Shown: in pieces, positions 1 through 10,855 of the stretch
Numbering within the stretch: the first letter of the stretch is position 1
How the letters are laid out: every line of letters starts with the position of its first letter
The notes under the pieces: generated by a model
Told to the model about the DNA's origin: nothing
The model's database searches: none
The model's input: the letters and a program-made list of their open reading frames with translations, nothing else
Assembly: GCF_017591435.1 (NCBI RefSeq)
Contig: NC_059292.1
Location: 24,885,043-24,949,042, forward strand
Reading direction: 5' to 3'
Length of the DNA stretch: 64,000 nt
Source: Portunus trituberculatus
Lineage: Eukaryota > Arthropoda > Malacostraca > Decapoda > Portunidae
Translations under genes and position numbers: made by a program

Positions 1-24
1 CAGCCCTTTTCTGTTCCCTCCTAC

Positions 25-831
25 TTGCTCTATCCTCATTTTCAATCCAAAGCTGGATGTTGCGCATACGTGCGTAACGACACCACTTGCTCTCGTGCCC
101 ACAATCTTGAATCTTCAGAATTTTCTACCATCTGGCTAAGACTTCAATGTCACTCTCTAACTAAATTCATCTGTGCTGTATACCTCTCACCTAATTCCTC
201 TGACTATGTAAAATTCTTTGACTATTTGACTTCCAAGGTGGAGCACATCTTATCTCACTTTCCTTTTGCTGAGATCTCCATTTTAGGGGATTTCAATGTT
301 CACCACCAGCTTTGGCTTTCATCTTCTTTCACTGACCAACCTGGTGAACAAACCTTCAACTTTGCTATCCTTCATGACCTAGAGCAGCTAGTGCAGTTCC
401 CTACCCGTATTCCTGACCGCCTTGGAGACACGCCCAACATTCTTGATCTTTTCCTAACCTCCAACCCTTCTGCTTACTCTGTTAAACTTTCCTCTCCGTT
501 GGGCTCCTCCGACCACAATCTAATTTCCGTTACCTGTTCTATCACATCAGTGCAGCCTCAGGACCCGCCTAAGCGGAGGTGCTTCTGGCATTTTAACTCT
601 GCTAAGTGGGAGGAACTAAGGCAGTACTATTCTGATTTCCCTTGGGATGATTATTGTTTTCATGTCAGAGATCCTTCTCTTTGTGCCGAGCGCATAACAG
701 AGGTGATTATCTCTGGCATGGAGCTATACATTCCTCATACTTTCTCTAACCCTAAAGCTAAAAAGCCTTGGTTTAACTCTGCTTGTTCTCGTGCTGTCAA
801 TGATAGAGGCGGCTCACAAACGGTTCCGTAG
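25..831 (+). pseudogene. APE-type endonuclease domain of LINE A1
   Basis: The 268-residue frame shows apurinic-like endonuclease features of non-LTR elements: an ILGDFNVHH motif near residue 84 carrying the catalytic Asp/Asn, a DLFLTSNPSAY block, and the final GSSDHNLIS motif near residue 163 with the catalytic Asp-His pair. In an active element this enzyme nicks target DNA to prime reverse transcription. The nominal start is an alternative codon and has no biological meaning, because the frame is open to the window edge. The frame ends at a stop in the linker, and a second frame (791 on) overlaps it, so a frameshift separates it from the reverse transcriptase. Confidence 0.85.
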
Positions 832-1104
832 CCATCCAACTGCTGAAACTCATGCCCTATATATTTCTGCCCGTAATCATGCCAAATCTATTCTCCAACT
901 TACTAAAAACTCTTTCATCAATAGAAAATGTCAAAGTCTTTCCAATTCTAACTCCTCTCGAGATTTCTGGCATCTAGCCAATAATATCTCTAACAACTTT
1001 ACTTCTTCGTCTTTCCCTCCTTTACTTCATCCAGATGGCTCTACAGCTGTCTCTTCTTTTCTAAAGCTGAACTCTTCGCTCAAACCTTTGCTACCAACTC
1101 AACT

Positions 1105-2654
1105 TTGGATGATTCTGGGCATATTCCTCCTACTCCTCCACCCTCTGACTACTTCATCCCTAAAATTAAAATTCTTTATAAAGACGTTTTCCTGGCCCTC
1201 TCTGGCCTTGATTCTCGGAAGGCTTACGGTCCGGATGGAGTCCCTCCTGTTGTTCTCAAAAACTGTGCTTCGAACTCGCTCACTGCCTGGTCAAACTCTT
1301 TCATCTGTGTCTCTCTACTTCTATTTATCCTTCTTGCTGGAAGTTTGCTCACATTCAACCTGTCCCTAAAAAGGTGACCACTCCAATCCTTCTAACTACC
1401 GCCCTATAGCTTTGATTTCCTGCCTTTCTAAAGCCTTTGAGTCTATCCTTAATAGGAAGATAATGAGGCATCTATCAGCTCACAACCTTCTCTCTGATTG
1501 CCAGTATGGTTTCCGTAAAGGCAGATCTACTGGTGATCTTCTTACTTTCCTAACTGAATCTTGGTCATCCTCTTTTAGGGACTTCGGTGAAACCTTTGCT
1601 GTCGGCCTTGACATATCGAAAGCCTTCGATAGAGTCTGGCACAAATCTTTAATTTCTAAACTACCCTCCTACGGATTCTATCCTTCTCTCTGTACCTTCA
1701 TCTCCAGTTTCCTTTCCGATCGTTCTATTGCTGCTGTAGTAGACGGTCACTGTTCTTCCCTAAAACTATCAACAGTGGTGTTCCACAGGGTTCTGTCCTA
1801 TCACCCACTCTCTTTCTATTATTCATCAATGATCTCCTAAATCTGACTCAATGCCCTATCCACTCCTATGCTGATGATACCACCTTGCATTATTCAACAG
1901 CGTTCAACAGACGCCCAACCCAACAACAATTAAATGACTCAAGGCGAGATGCTATAGGACGCCTAACTTCTGATCTTTCACTTGTTTCTGATTGGGGCAG
2001 AGAAAACCTGGTTTTGTTCAATGCCTCAAAAACTCAATTTCTACAACTATCTACTCGACATAACCTTCCAGACAACTATCCTCTCTTCTTCAATAACACT
2101 CAACTTCCCTCTCCTCTACATTAAACACACTCGGTCTATCCTTCACTAAAAATCTAAACTGGAAATTTCACATCTCTACTCTTGCTAAATCAGCTTCCAA
2201 GAAGTTAGGTGTCCTGTGGCGTCTTCGTCCATTTTCTCTCCCTCCCAGCTGCTTGCTCTGTACAGGGCCTTATCCGCCCGTGTATGGAGTATGGCTCTCA
2301 TGTCTGGGGGATCCACACACAGCTTTACTAAACAAGGTGGAATCTAAAGCTTTTCGTCTTATCAACTCTTCTCCTCTAACTGACTGTCTTGATTCTTTAA
2401 GTCACCGCCGCAATGTTGCATCTTTATCTGTCTTCTACCGCTGTTTTCATGCTGTCTGCTCTTCTGAACTTGCTAACTGCATGCCTTCCCCCTCCTGCGG
2501 CCTCGCTGCACAAGACTCTCTACTTCTTCTCATCCCTATTCTGTCCATCTTCCTAATGCAAGAGTTAACCAGTATCTTCACTCCTTCATTCCCTACACTG
2601 GTAAACTCTGGAACTCTCTACCTGTGTCTGTATTTCCACCTGCCTATGACTTAA
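1105..2654 (+). pseudogene. Reverse transcriptase and C-terminal region of LINE A1, frameshifted
   Basis: Pieces in different frames line up in the order of a LINE reverse transcriptase. The segment at 1105-1377 has the AYGPDGVPPVVLKNCAS block. The segment at 1412-1840 has YGFRKGRSTGDLLTF followed by GLDISKAFDRVWH (palm motif A). The YADD catalytic motif is encoded at 1867-1878. The segment at 1885-2124 follows it, and 2253-2654 carries the C-terminal RRNVASLSVFYR block. At least three frame changes occur, one of them next to the usual PQGSVLSP motif. No active enzyme can be made from this copy. Confidence 0.85.
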
Positions 2655-2823
2655 ACTCTTTCAAAAGAGGAGTGTCAAGACACCTCTTACGTTAACTGGA
2701 CCCTCCTTTTAGATTTTTTTGTTTTTTCTCTTTCTCCTACTTTCCTCTTAACAGGGCCTGGCAACCAGCGGGATTTTTTTTTTTCCAACACTTTGTTTTC
2801 CCTTGGCCAGTGCCCTTGTAATG

Positions 2824-2850
<27 letters not shown>

Positions 2851-2854
<4 letters not shown>

Positions 2855-3486
2855 AATAAGGGATAAACCAGATATTATGTGTATAGTGGACACTGAATTG
2901 AGACGGAATATACAAATAGATTGGTTTGGAGGGGGAAATTATAGAATGTGGAGAAAAGATAGAGTGAATAAAAGTGGAGGTGGAACAATTGTGTTAACAA
3001 GAAAAGACTTAATAGTGCAAAATGTGTGCCTTGGAGGAGACGAGGAGGAAGTGGTGGGTGTGGTGGTGACTGGTGGAAGGCAAGATATCAATATTGTAAC
3101 TGTGTATGTATGAACAGTATAATAGTATGGTGGAAAGCACATTGGAAAGAATGAGAAATGAAGCTGCAAAGAAAGCAAAAATGGTTATAGTTGGAGATTT
3201 CAACTGTAAAGACATCAATTGGGAAGAATTTGAAGTGGGGAATGGTGGAGAATGGGGTGAGCAGCTATTAAATTATGCGGTGGGAAATTTGATGACACAA
3301 TAGGTGAGGCATCCAACAAAGGGAAGGAGAGGTGATGCCCCGTCGAGACTGGACTTGATATTCACAAAAGGAGTAATTCTAGAAAATGAGATTGAGCATG
3401 AGTGTCCTTTGGGGAAGAGTGATCATGAATTATTGAAATTTGAGGTAAAGGTGGGGTTCAGCAAAGATACAAGGAGGAATGCCTAA
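2851..3486 (+). pseudogene. Endonuclease domain of LINE B1
   Basis: Three consecutive frames carry the pieces of an APE-type endonuclease. The first has DKPDIMCIVDTELRR (the E of the ETEL-like metal-binding motif) and a glycine-rich strand. The second has VGDFNCKDINWEEF. The third has SRLDLIFTK and the closing KSDHELLKFEV motif. Stops at about 3113 and 3303 and a frame change break it. The N-terminal first strand of the domain is missing because of the 5' truncation. Confidence 0.85.
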
Positions 3487-3512
3487 ATTATGCTAAGGGA
3501 ACATATAAGGAG

Positions 3513-5561
3513 TTGAGAAATTATTTTGGAAATGTGGATTGGTCCGAAATGTACCAGGAAACAAACATGCAGTTAAAATATGAAAAATTTATGGAAATAT
3601 ATAGTGAGGCTGCAGAGAACTTTGTGCCAAAATATATTAAGAAAAACTTAAAGGGAGATCAATGGTTTAACAAAACCTGTGACAAGGCAAAAAGGGAGAA
3701 GGAAAAGGCATGGGAAAAATACAAGAGAAATAATGAGGAAGTGGAGAGAGAAGCATATAGGAATGCAAGAAATAAATATATTCAAGTGAGAAGAAGGGCA
3801 CAACAAGAATTTGAACAGAGAATAGTGGAGAATTGTGAAAGGGATCCCAAAATGTGTTATAAATTCATCAATGGTAAATTACAGAAAAAAGAAACAGTTG
3901 ATAAATTAAAGGTTGGAGATTACATATATGAAGATACAAGTGTCATTGTTGAAAAATTGAATGAGAATTTCTGCAAAGTATTCACAGAAGAAACACAATT
4001 CAATCGACGGAGGTTACCTGTGACAAGATGGATGCAAGAAATTATAGTAACAAAGTGACATTGCAAAAGTTTTGAGTCAGTTAGATGTTAACAAGGCAAT
4101 GGGACCAGATGGTGTGTCTGGAAGAATGTTAAAAGAATGTCAAGAGCAGTTGCTAGATCCAATTTTAGATTTAACAAGAACATCTATCAACACGGGACAG
4201 GTGCCAGTAGAATGGAAAAGGGCAAATGTAGTACCAATTTACAAAAGTGGATGTCGCATGGAACCATTGAATTATAGACCTGTTTCATTGACCAGCATTA
4301 TGCGTAAGATATGTGAAGAAGTGATCAAAACCAAGTGGTGCGAGTTCCTGGAAAACGAAGAAATATTAAGTGAGAAACAGTTTGGCTTTAGAAAAGGGAA
4401 ATCGTGTGTATCATATTTGCTGTGTTTCTACTCAAGAGTGGTCGATATTTTACAAGAGAGGGATGGATGGGTTGATTGTGTATACTTACACCTAAAAAAA
4501 GCATTTGATAAAGTACCACATAACAGATTGATGTGGAAGTTAAGTAGTATTGGAGGAATAAGGGGAAATCTGACAGAGTGGATGAGAAATTATTTGACAG
4601 GTAGAGAAATGAGGACGGTAGTGAAGGGAGTGAAGTCAGAGTGGAGGAAGGTAACCAGTGGAGTTCCCCAAGGTTCGGTGCTTGGTTCCATCATGTTCCT
4701 GATCTATATAAGTGACATACCAGAGGGAGTGAGAAGTTATATGAATATGTTTGCAGATGATGCAAAGATTATGAGGAGAATGAGGAATATGCATGACTGT
4801 AATATACTGCAGAAGGACTTGGACAAAATATATGAATGGAGCAGGACGTGGCAAATGGAATTCGACACCAACAAAAGCTGTGTAATGAGAATGGGTAGAA
4901 GTAAATATAGACCACATAAGGACTACCAGCTGGGGGGAAGACTATAATTGAAGTCAGTGAAGAAAAAGACTTGGGAGTGACTGTACAGAGTAATCTGTCT
5001 CCAGAAAAGCACATTAATAGAATATTTGGAAAAATGTATAGCATGCTCCTAAGTATAGGATGGGCATTTAATTACCTGGACGGGAACATGATAAAGGAAA
5101 TATTGACCACCCTGATTAGGCCACAGTTGGAATATGCATCAGTAATTTGGTCACCATACATGAAGAAACATGTCAAGAAACTGGAAAGCGTACAGAGGTT
5201 AGCAACAAGAATGATAGCAGACTTTAAGGAGGTACCGTATGAGGAGAGGTTAAATAGGCTGGAATTAAGCATGTTGGAAGAAAGAAGAGTCAGAGGGGAT
5301 ATGATAACAATGTTCAAAATAGTACATGGAGTGGACATATTGGATAGGGAGAACCTGATCATGATGGCATCCAGTAATTACCTAAGAGGACACCCTAAGA
5401 AAATACTGAAAGATTCCTGCACGAGCGACATCAAGAAGTATAGCTTTCCGTATCGGAGCATTGATGCATGGAACAAACTGAGCGTGGATGTGGTGTGTGC
5501 AGCGAGTGTCAGTCAAATGAAGGAAAAATTGGACAAGTGTGGACAAAGAGACAGGACATAG
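3513..5561 (+). pseudogene. Reverse transcriptase and C-terminal domain of LINE B1
   Basis: The linker (3513-4058) precedes the palm region in 4072-4947, with AMGPDGVSGRMLKEC, NYRPVSLTS, QFGFRKGKSC, KKAFDKVPH (motif A, its usual D replaced in YLHLKKAF), SGVPQGSVLG and FADDAKI (motif C). A frame change at about 4947 leads to the C-terminal domain at 4971-5561 with EYASVIWSPYMKK and a terminal NKLS-type box. The His in place of the motif A Asp would abolish catalysis even without the frame breaks. Confidence 0.88.
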
Positions 5562-5595
5562 AGAGCTACGGCTCGAGCCCTGTAATCACAAATAG

Positions 5596-5598
<3 letters not shown>

Positions 5599-5665
<67 letters not shown>
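5599..5665. repeat. (CA)n microsatellite, tail of LINE B1
   Basis: An uninterrupted AC/CA dinucleotide run of about 67 bases separates the 3' end of B1 from the 5' end of B2. It serves as tail of one element and as 5' flank of the next. Confidence 0.98.
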
Positions 5666-5669
<4 letters not shown>

Positions 5670-6314
5670 AACAAAACTGAAGAATGAGATACATGTCAAC
5701 TTTAAAGAGAAAGGATATAATACCTGGAGGAGGGACTGGAAGAATAAAGGGGGAAGAGGAGTGTTAATAATGGTTCGTGATAACATTTGTGTGGAGGATG
5801 TGCAATATGGAGAGGACAAAGTGGAAGCATTGGGAGTAACAATCAGAACAAGATTTGAAGAAGAGAAAAATTAAAGTTACATATGTTCCACCAAAGACAT
5901 ACATGGGGATCAGAAGAGCATAAAGATATGCAAAGAGAGATGATAAAGTATCTGGGTAACATAAGAAGAGATAGAAGAATACTCTTAGTTTGAGACTTTA
6001 ACTGTAAAAAAATAAACTGGGGAGAGATGGAAGTAATGGACAATGCTGGGCAGTGGAGTGAGAAAGTGTTACAGATGACTATAGTTAATACAATGGACCA
6101 GTGGGTAGAAGAGTCAACAAGATACAGGGGGGAAGAGGAACCATCGTTACTTGACCTAGTCTTTACAAAAAAAAAAACGGAGTTCCCTCCAATCATACAA
6201 TACCTTAGTCCAATGGGAAAAAATTATCATGTGACATTAGAGATGCAAATGCAGGAGGGAGATGAAATAAGATACAGAAAGGACTATAAAGGAGAGAGAT
6301 TAAATTATGCATGA
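5666..6314 (+). pseudogene. Endonuclease domain of LINE B2, frameshifted
   Basis: In one frame the segment reads NTWRRDWKNKGGRGVLIMVR, the central glycine-rich part of an APE endonuclease. A second frame (6027-6314) carries the later part, with LLDLVFTKKK and a degraded SDH-like region (GKNYHVTLEMQM). The DFN motif region near 5990 contains a stop. It is homologous to the same region in B1 and B5. Confidence 0.75.
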
Positions 6315-6350
6315 GCAGATTTTGAAAAACTAAGGTGTTATTTTGCTGAT

Positions 6351-7742
6351 ATGAGTGGAGTAATATTATGTGCAGGAAGATTGTACAAGAGAAATATGAC
6401 ATTCTTACAGGAATACAATGAAGGAGTAAAAAAGTTTGTTCCTGTTTATAGAGTTCTGAAAAAAAAAAATACATGGTACAATGCTAGATGCTTACAAGCA
6501 AAAGAGGCAAAGGATAAAGCGTGGAAGAAACTTTTAAAGCAGGGAAATTACTATAATAGACGGCAGTACAAAGATACTAGAAATGAATATATTAGAGTAA
6601 GGAGAGAGGAAGAAAGAAAGTTTGAGAAAGATGTAGTGGATAAAAGCAACGATGAACCCAAACTTTTCTACATGTTTATAAATGGCAAAACAAGGAATAA
6701 GGAAACAATTGAAAAAATAATTAAAGAAGGAAAGACATATCAAACAGAGAAAGAAATGTGTGAAATAATGAATGAGAGCTTCAAAACAGTATTCACTGAA
6801 GAAGATGACTTCACAGAACCTAATAGGACATTGAATTGCTTAGGATTACAGGAAATTGCAGTTCATAAAGAGGATATTGGAAGATTACTGTACAAGTTGG
6901 AAGTCAGAAAAGCAATGGGGCCAGATGGTGTATCAGGCTGGGTGTTAAAAGAATGTAAAGAGCAATTACTGGAGCCAATTTGGGAAATAATTAAAAGTTC
7001 AATAAATGAAGGGAAAGTTCCACTAGAGTGGAAGAGAGCCAACATAATACTGATATTTAAAGGAGGAAAGGCAACTGAACCACTAAACTACAGACCAGTG
7101 TCACTTACAAGTGTTGTAGGGAAGTTATGTGAAATAATTATCCAAGAAAAATTGGTTAAATTTCTAGAAGAGCAAGTCATATCGAACAGACAATTTGGGT
7201 TCAGGACAGGGCGGTCATGTGTATCAAACTTATTAAGCTTCTACTCCAGGGTTTTTGCAGGACTTGAAAGCAGAGATGGATGGGTCGACACAGTATACTT
7301 GGACATTAAAAAGGCATTTGATAAAGTCCCTCACGGAAGACTTCTTTGGAAACTAGAGAACATAGGAGGAATGCTTGGAACCTTGCTCGAATGGACAAGA
7401 GATTATTTGAAAGATAGAGAAATGAGAACTGTGATCAGAGATACATACTCGTCTTGGAGTAAAGTAACTAGCGGGGTGCCACAAGGGTCAGTGTTAGCCC
7501 CCATTATGTTTCAAGTTTATGTAAACGACATTCACATTGGGGTAAACAGCTATATGAATTTATTCGCTGATGATGCAAAGTTGCTAAAAGTTATCAAAAC
7601 CAGAGAGGACTGTATACTGCTACAGGAAGATTTAAATAAGATCTATGAATGGAGTAAGAAGTGGAAATTAGAGTTTAATGCCAAGAAATGTCACATATGG
7701 AACGAGGAAAGAGTAAGAGAAGACCAGTATGGAACTATCTGA
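6351..7742 (+). CDS. Reverse transcriptase of LINE B2, longest open frame of the family
   Basis: This 463-residue open frame is the best preserved reverse transcriptase in the window. After a basic linker it shows AMGPDGVSGWVLKEC (about residue 186), NYRPVSLTSVVGK, QFGFRTGRSCVSNLL, DTVYLDIKKAFDKVPH (motif A with its Asp), TSGVPQGSVLAPIMF (motif B) and FADDAKL (motif C, FADD codons at 7563-7574, residue about 405). The frame shifts into the C-terminal domain near 7690-7742. The enzyme would copy LINE RNA at a nicked target. It is not a host gene, and the upstream endonuclease is broken, so the element is inactive. Confidence 0.85.
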   Translation: MSGVILCAGRLYKRNMTFLQEYNEGVKKFVPVYRVLKKKNTWYNARCLQAKEAKDKAWKKLLKQGNYYNRRQYKDTRNEYIRVRREEERKFEKDVVDKSNDEPKLFYMFINGKTRNKETIEKIIKEGKTYQTEKEMCEIMNESFKTVFTEEDDFTEPNRTLNCLGLQEIAVHKEDIGRLLYKLEVRKAMGPDGVSGWVLKECKEQLLEPIWEIIKSSINEGKVPLEWKRANIILIFKGGKATEPLNYRPVSLTSVVGKLCEIIIQEKLVKFLEEQVISNRQFGFRTGRSCVSNLLSFYSRVFAGLESRDGWVDTVYLDIKKAFDKVPHGRLLWKLENIGGMLGTLLEWTRDYLKDREMRTVIRDTYSSWSKVTSGVPQGSVLAPIMFQVYVNDIHIGVNSYMNLFADDAKLLKVIKTREDCILLQEDLNKIYEWSKKWKLEFNAKKCHIWNEERVREDQYGTI

Positions 7743-8338
7743 TAGGAGAGGAGCAAATAGCGAAGACTAAAGAGGAAGAAGATCTTGGAGTGATCATACA
7801 AGAAAATCTGATCCCTGATAAACACATAAATAAGATATTTGGACTATCATATAGGATGTTGACTAATATAAGAGTGGCATTTCATTACATGGATAAAGAT
7901 ATGATGAAAAAAATCATCACAAGCATGATACGTCCAAGGCTGGAATATGCAGCAGTGGTATGGTCTCCAAGTTCTAAAAAAGATATAAGAAAACTGGAAA
8001 GGATACAGAAAATTACTACAAAGATGGTGCCGGTATTAAAGGACCTCACATAGGAAGAACGACTGAAGAAAATGGGATTGCCAACCTTACAAGATAGAAG
8101 AGAATGCGGGGACCTAATAACAATGTATAAGATAGTAAATGATATTGAAAAGATAGACAAAGAAAACCTGGTGCTGTTGGCAGAAGAGGATGGAAGGACA
8201 AGAGGACATGAAAAGAAGATCAGGATCAGGCAGTGTTTGAAGGATGTTGGAAAATACAGTTTTCCACACAGAACGGTGGAAAAATGGAATGCATTGGATA
8301 ATGGAATTGTTGCAGCACATAGTGTGCATAACTTTTAA
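7688..8338 (+). pseudogene. C-terminal domain of LINE B2 reverse transcriptase, two frames
   Basis: Frames 7688-8053 and 8072-8338 carry the EEDLGVIIQENL, LEYAAVVWSPSSKK and RRECGDLITMYKIVN blocks found at the same place in B1, B4 and B5. A TAG at 8052 interrupts the LTYEERL block. This region follows the RT thumb in CR1-group elements. Confidence 0.85.
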
Positions 8339-8419
8339 AAAAAATTAGATAAATGGATATATGGAGACAGGACACTATGAGCCTCGCTCAAACCCTGTAC
8401 AATACAACTAGGTAAATAC

Positions 8420-8615
8420 ATAGTAAAAAACTGAGGAAGGAAAGATGTCTGAGAGATGTTAAAAAAATATAGTTTCCTGCAAAGATGTGTTGAGACTTGG
8501 AACAGTTTGAGTGAGGAAGTGGTATCAGCAAAGAGTGTGCATAGTTTTAAAGAAAAATTGGATAAGTGTAGATATGGAGACGGAGCCACACGAGCGTAAA
8601 GCCCAGGCCCTGTAA
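8420..8615 (+). mobile_element. LINE family B copy B3, 3'-terminal fragment only
   Basis: About 195 bases match the extreme 3' coding end and 3' tail of the family (compare 10435-10620). They include the CLRDV..YSF, SEEVVSAKSVHSFKEKLDKC and ARA-P-type end. The piece is heavily 5'-truncated and ends in (AC)n. Confidence 0.85.
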
Positions 8616-8624
8616 AACACACAC

Positions 8625-8662
<38 letters not shown>
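8616..8662. repeat. (AC)n microsatellite, tail of B3 and 5' flank of SINE 1
   Basis: An AC dinucleotide run with one G interruption at about 8629. It abuts the tRNA-like head of the SINE that follows. Confidence 0.97.
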
Positions 8663-8663
<1 letters not shown>

Positions 8664-8944
8664 ATGTAGTGTAGTGATTAGCACTCTCGACTCACAATCA
8701 AGAGGGCCGGGTTCGAGTCGAGTAAGCGGCGAGGCAAATGGGCAAGCCTCTTAATGTGTAGGCCCTGTTCACCTAGCAGTAAATAGGTATGGGATGTAAC
8801 TCGAGGGGTTGTGGCCTCGCTGTCCCGGTGTGTGTTGTGTGTTGATGTGGTCTCAGTCCTACCTGAAGATGGGTCTATGAGCTCTGAGCTCGCTCCGTAA
8901 TGGGGAAGACTGGCTGGGTGACCAGCAGACGACTGTGGTGAATT
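8663..8944 (+). mobile_element. tRNA-derived SINE, copy 1
   Basis: The head resembles a tRNA. It has a D-arm-like AGTGTAGTGATTAGC, an anticodon arm whose seven-base loop CTCACAA would give anticodon CAC (Val), and a T-arm-like GGGTTCGAGTC. It is followed by a body containing CCTGTTCACCTAGCAGTAAA and a TGTCCCGGTGTGTG segment. The same head-body arrangement recurs on the minus strand at 43405-43702, so it is a family. The element ends in (AC)n at 8945-8965. The acceptor stem is incomplete. Confidence 0.8.
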
Positions 8945-8965
8945 ACACACACACACACACACACA
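8945..8965. repeat. (AC)n tail of SINE 1
   Basis: A short AC run between SINE 1 and the 5' junction of LINE B4. Confidence 0.9.
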
Positions 8966-10646
8966 TACAAGCATGGCAGAACTGTTAAATAGTAAATTTC
9001 ACTAAGGAATAAAATTCGAAAGACCACAGGGTAATAGAGAGACTGTCCATATGAAAGAGATTAAAGTAACCAAGCTTGAAACAAAAGAGTTCATGATGGA
9101 ATTAGATGAAGAGAAGGCAATGGGACAGGATGAAGTCTCAGGCAGAATATTAAAAGAATGTAGTGAAGAACTAGCTAGTCGTATATACATCATAAAATGC
9201 TCAATAAAAAATGGAACAGTACCAGTAGAATGGAAAAAAGTTGAGGTGGTTGCTATATATCATAAGAAAGGAAGGAAGGAAGAACCTTTCAATTACAGAC
9301 CGGTATCACTAACTTGTGTAATATGCAAGATGTGTGAAAGAGTAATAAAGAATCAATGGATCAAGTTTCTTGAAGACAACAAATTATTATCAAATAGCCA
9401 ATTTGGTTTTAGAAAAGGTCAGCTGTATGTAACAAATTTACTGAGTTTCTACTCTAGAATAGTTGATAGAGTACAAGAGAGAGAGAGGGATGGATTGACT
9501 GTATTTATTTGGATTTAAAAAAGGCATTTGATAAAGTGCCACATGAAAGATTACTTTGGAAGTTAGAGGAGAAGGGTGGCTTAAAAGGAAGCACATTGAG
9601 ATGAATGGAAAATTATTTGAGGGAGAAAGACATAAGGATGGTAGTTAAAGATATGAAGTCCAAGTGGAGAGCAGTAGAAAACGGAGTGCCACAGGGGTCA
9701 GTACTGGCACTAATACATTTTCTCATATATATAAACAACATGCTAGAGGGAGTGAACAGCTACATAAATCTGTTTGTGGACAATGCAAAACTGTGCAGAG
9801 TTATAAAGTAAAAAGAGGATTGTAAAATATTGGAGGAAGACCTAAATAAGATCTGGAAATGGAGTAAAAAGTGGGAGATGGAATTCAATGTGGACAAAAG
9901 CCATGTCATGGAAATGGGAAAGAGTGAAAGACGACCAGTGGGAATCTATAAGATGGGAGATGGAGTAGAACTAGAGAAAGTAAAAAAGGAAAAGGATTTG
10001 GGAGTGACGATGGAAGAAAACAATTAACTGGTAAGCCATATTGATAGAATTTTCAGAGAGACATATAATTTGCTAAGGAATATTGGAATAGCATTTCACT
10101 ACACGAACAAAGAAATAATGAAGAAATTGATAAGTACTATAATAAGACCCAGATTGGAATATGCAGGATTTGTGTGGACCCCCCATGAAAAGAAACACTT
10201 AAGGAAATTGGAGAGACTACAAAAAATGGCTACAAGAATGGTTCCAGAATTTGAAGGGATGACGTATGAGGAGAGACTAAAGGCTATGGATCTACCAAAC
10301 CTGGAACAGAGAAGGGAGAGAGGGGATCTGATACAAGTTTATAAATTGATTAACGGAATGGATCAAGTGGATAATGAGAAACTGATCCTGAGAGAAGAAT
10401 ATGACATTCGAAGCACAAGATCGCATACTAAAAAATTGAGGAAGGGAAGATGTCTGAGAGATGTTAAAAAAATTTATTTTCCCACAAAGATGTGTTAAGA
10501 CTTGGCAAGTTTGAGTGAGGAAGTGGTGTCAGCAAAGAATGTGCATAGCTTTAAAGAAAAATTGGATAAGTGTAGATATGGAGACGGGGCCACATGAGTG
10601 TAAAGCCCAGGCCCTGGAAAACTACAACTAGGTAAATACACACACA
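8966..10646 (+). mobile_element. LINE family B copy B4, 5'-truncated in the linker
   Basis: It starts between endonuclease and reverse transcriptase, directly after the SINE (AC)n tail. It ends with the family 3' end ACAACTAGGTAAATACACAC. Frames at 9051-9518, 9605-9811, 9830-10027 and 10070-10498 together give the reverse transcriptase and C-terminal domain. Confidence 0.9.
9051..10498 (+). pseudogene. Reverse transcriptase of LINE B4, frameshifted and mutated
   Basis: Ordered blocks include AMGQDEVSGRILKEC, NYRPVSLTCVICK, QFGFRKGQLYVTNLL, KKAFDKVPH, ENGVPQGSVLALIHF and a mutated motif C reading FVDNAKL instead of FADDAKL. The second catalytic aspartate is therefore Asn, and the preceding Ala is Val. 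The C-terminal domain (10070-10498) with LEYAGFVWTPHEKK is in another frame. The copy is dead both by frame breaks and by catalytic substitution. Confidence 0.85.
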
Positions 10647-10740
10647 GGATGGCTTGGCTGTTGGCCTTCTGCTCCCATAACACCACATACACATACAGGA
10701 GGGTAGGATTCCTAGCCTTCAGCTTTTGCCGGAATATAAT

Positions 10741-10795
10741 TTCACAACTTCTTGATTTACATCTCGTACCTATTCCCTTTTAGGTGAACAGGGAT
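10741..10795 (-). mobile_element. SINE body fragment
   Basis: Read on the minus strand, this stretch matches the body of the two longer SINEs: CCTGTTCACCTAAAAGGGAA, then TAGGTACGAGATGTAAATC and the GTTGTGA segment. The tRNA-like head is missing, and the boundaries on both sides are uncertain. Confidence 0.6.
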
Positions 10796-10819
10796 TATTG
10801 TACTTAACTTAAAACACCC

Positions 10820-10822
<3 letters not shown>

Positions 10823-10855
<33 letters not shown>

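Larger units (their letters stand above)
1..2850 (+). mobile_element. LINE family A copy A1 (jockey/I-like non-LTR retrotransposon), 5' end off window or truncated
   Basis: The order endonuclease, reverse transcriptase, C-terminal domain and a terminal A-run of about 26 bases (2825-2850) is that of a non-LTR retrotransposon. The coding strand is pyrimidine-rich. Related minus-strand copies lie at 10823-11612 and 28384-33990. The reading frame is broken repeatedly, so this copy is inactive. Directly after the A-run the sequence changes to LINE family B, which marks the 3' boundary. Clade assignment rests on protein style only. Confidence 0.9.
2851..5598 (+). mobile_element. LINE family B copy B1 (CR1-group, CA-tailed), 5'-truncated
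   Basis: The element starts inside the endonuclease domain immediately after the A-run of LINE A1. It runs through reverse transcriptase to a 3' end reading CCTGTAATCACAAATAGGTA, followed by (CA)n. The same 3' end and CA tail recur in six further copies in this window, which defines the family. The coding frames are broken at about 3113, 3303, 3486, 4058 and 4947. The CR1-group assignment comes from RT style (FADD box, PQGSVLG, LEYA..VWSP block) and is an inference. Confidence 0.9.
5666..8414 (+). mobile_element. LINE family B copy B2, 5'-truncated
   Basis: It begins in the endonuclease at a TETKL-like strand directly after the (CA)n tract. It runs through a largely intact reverse transcriptase to the family 3' end (CCCTGTACAATACAACTAGG, then TAAATACAT). 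The CA tail is very short here. The frame is broken in the endonuclease, at about 7742 and at 8053. Confidence 0.9.
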
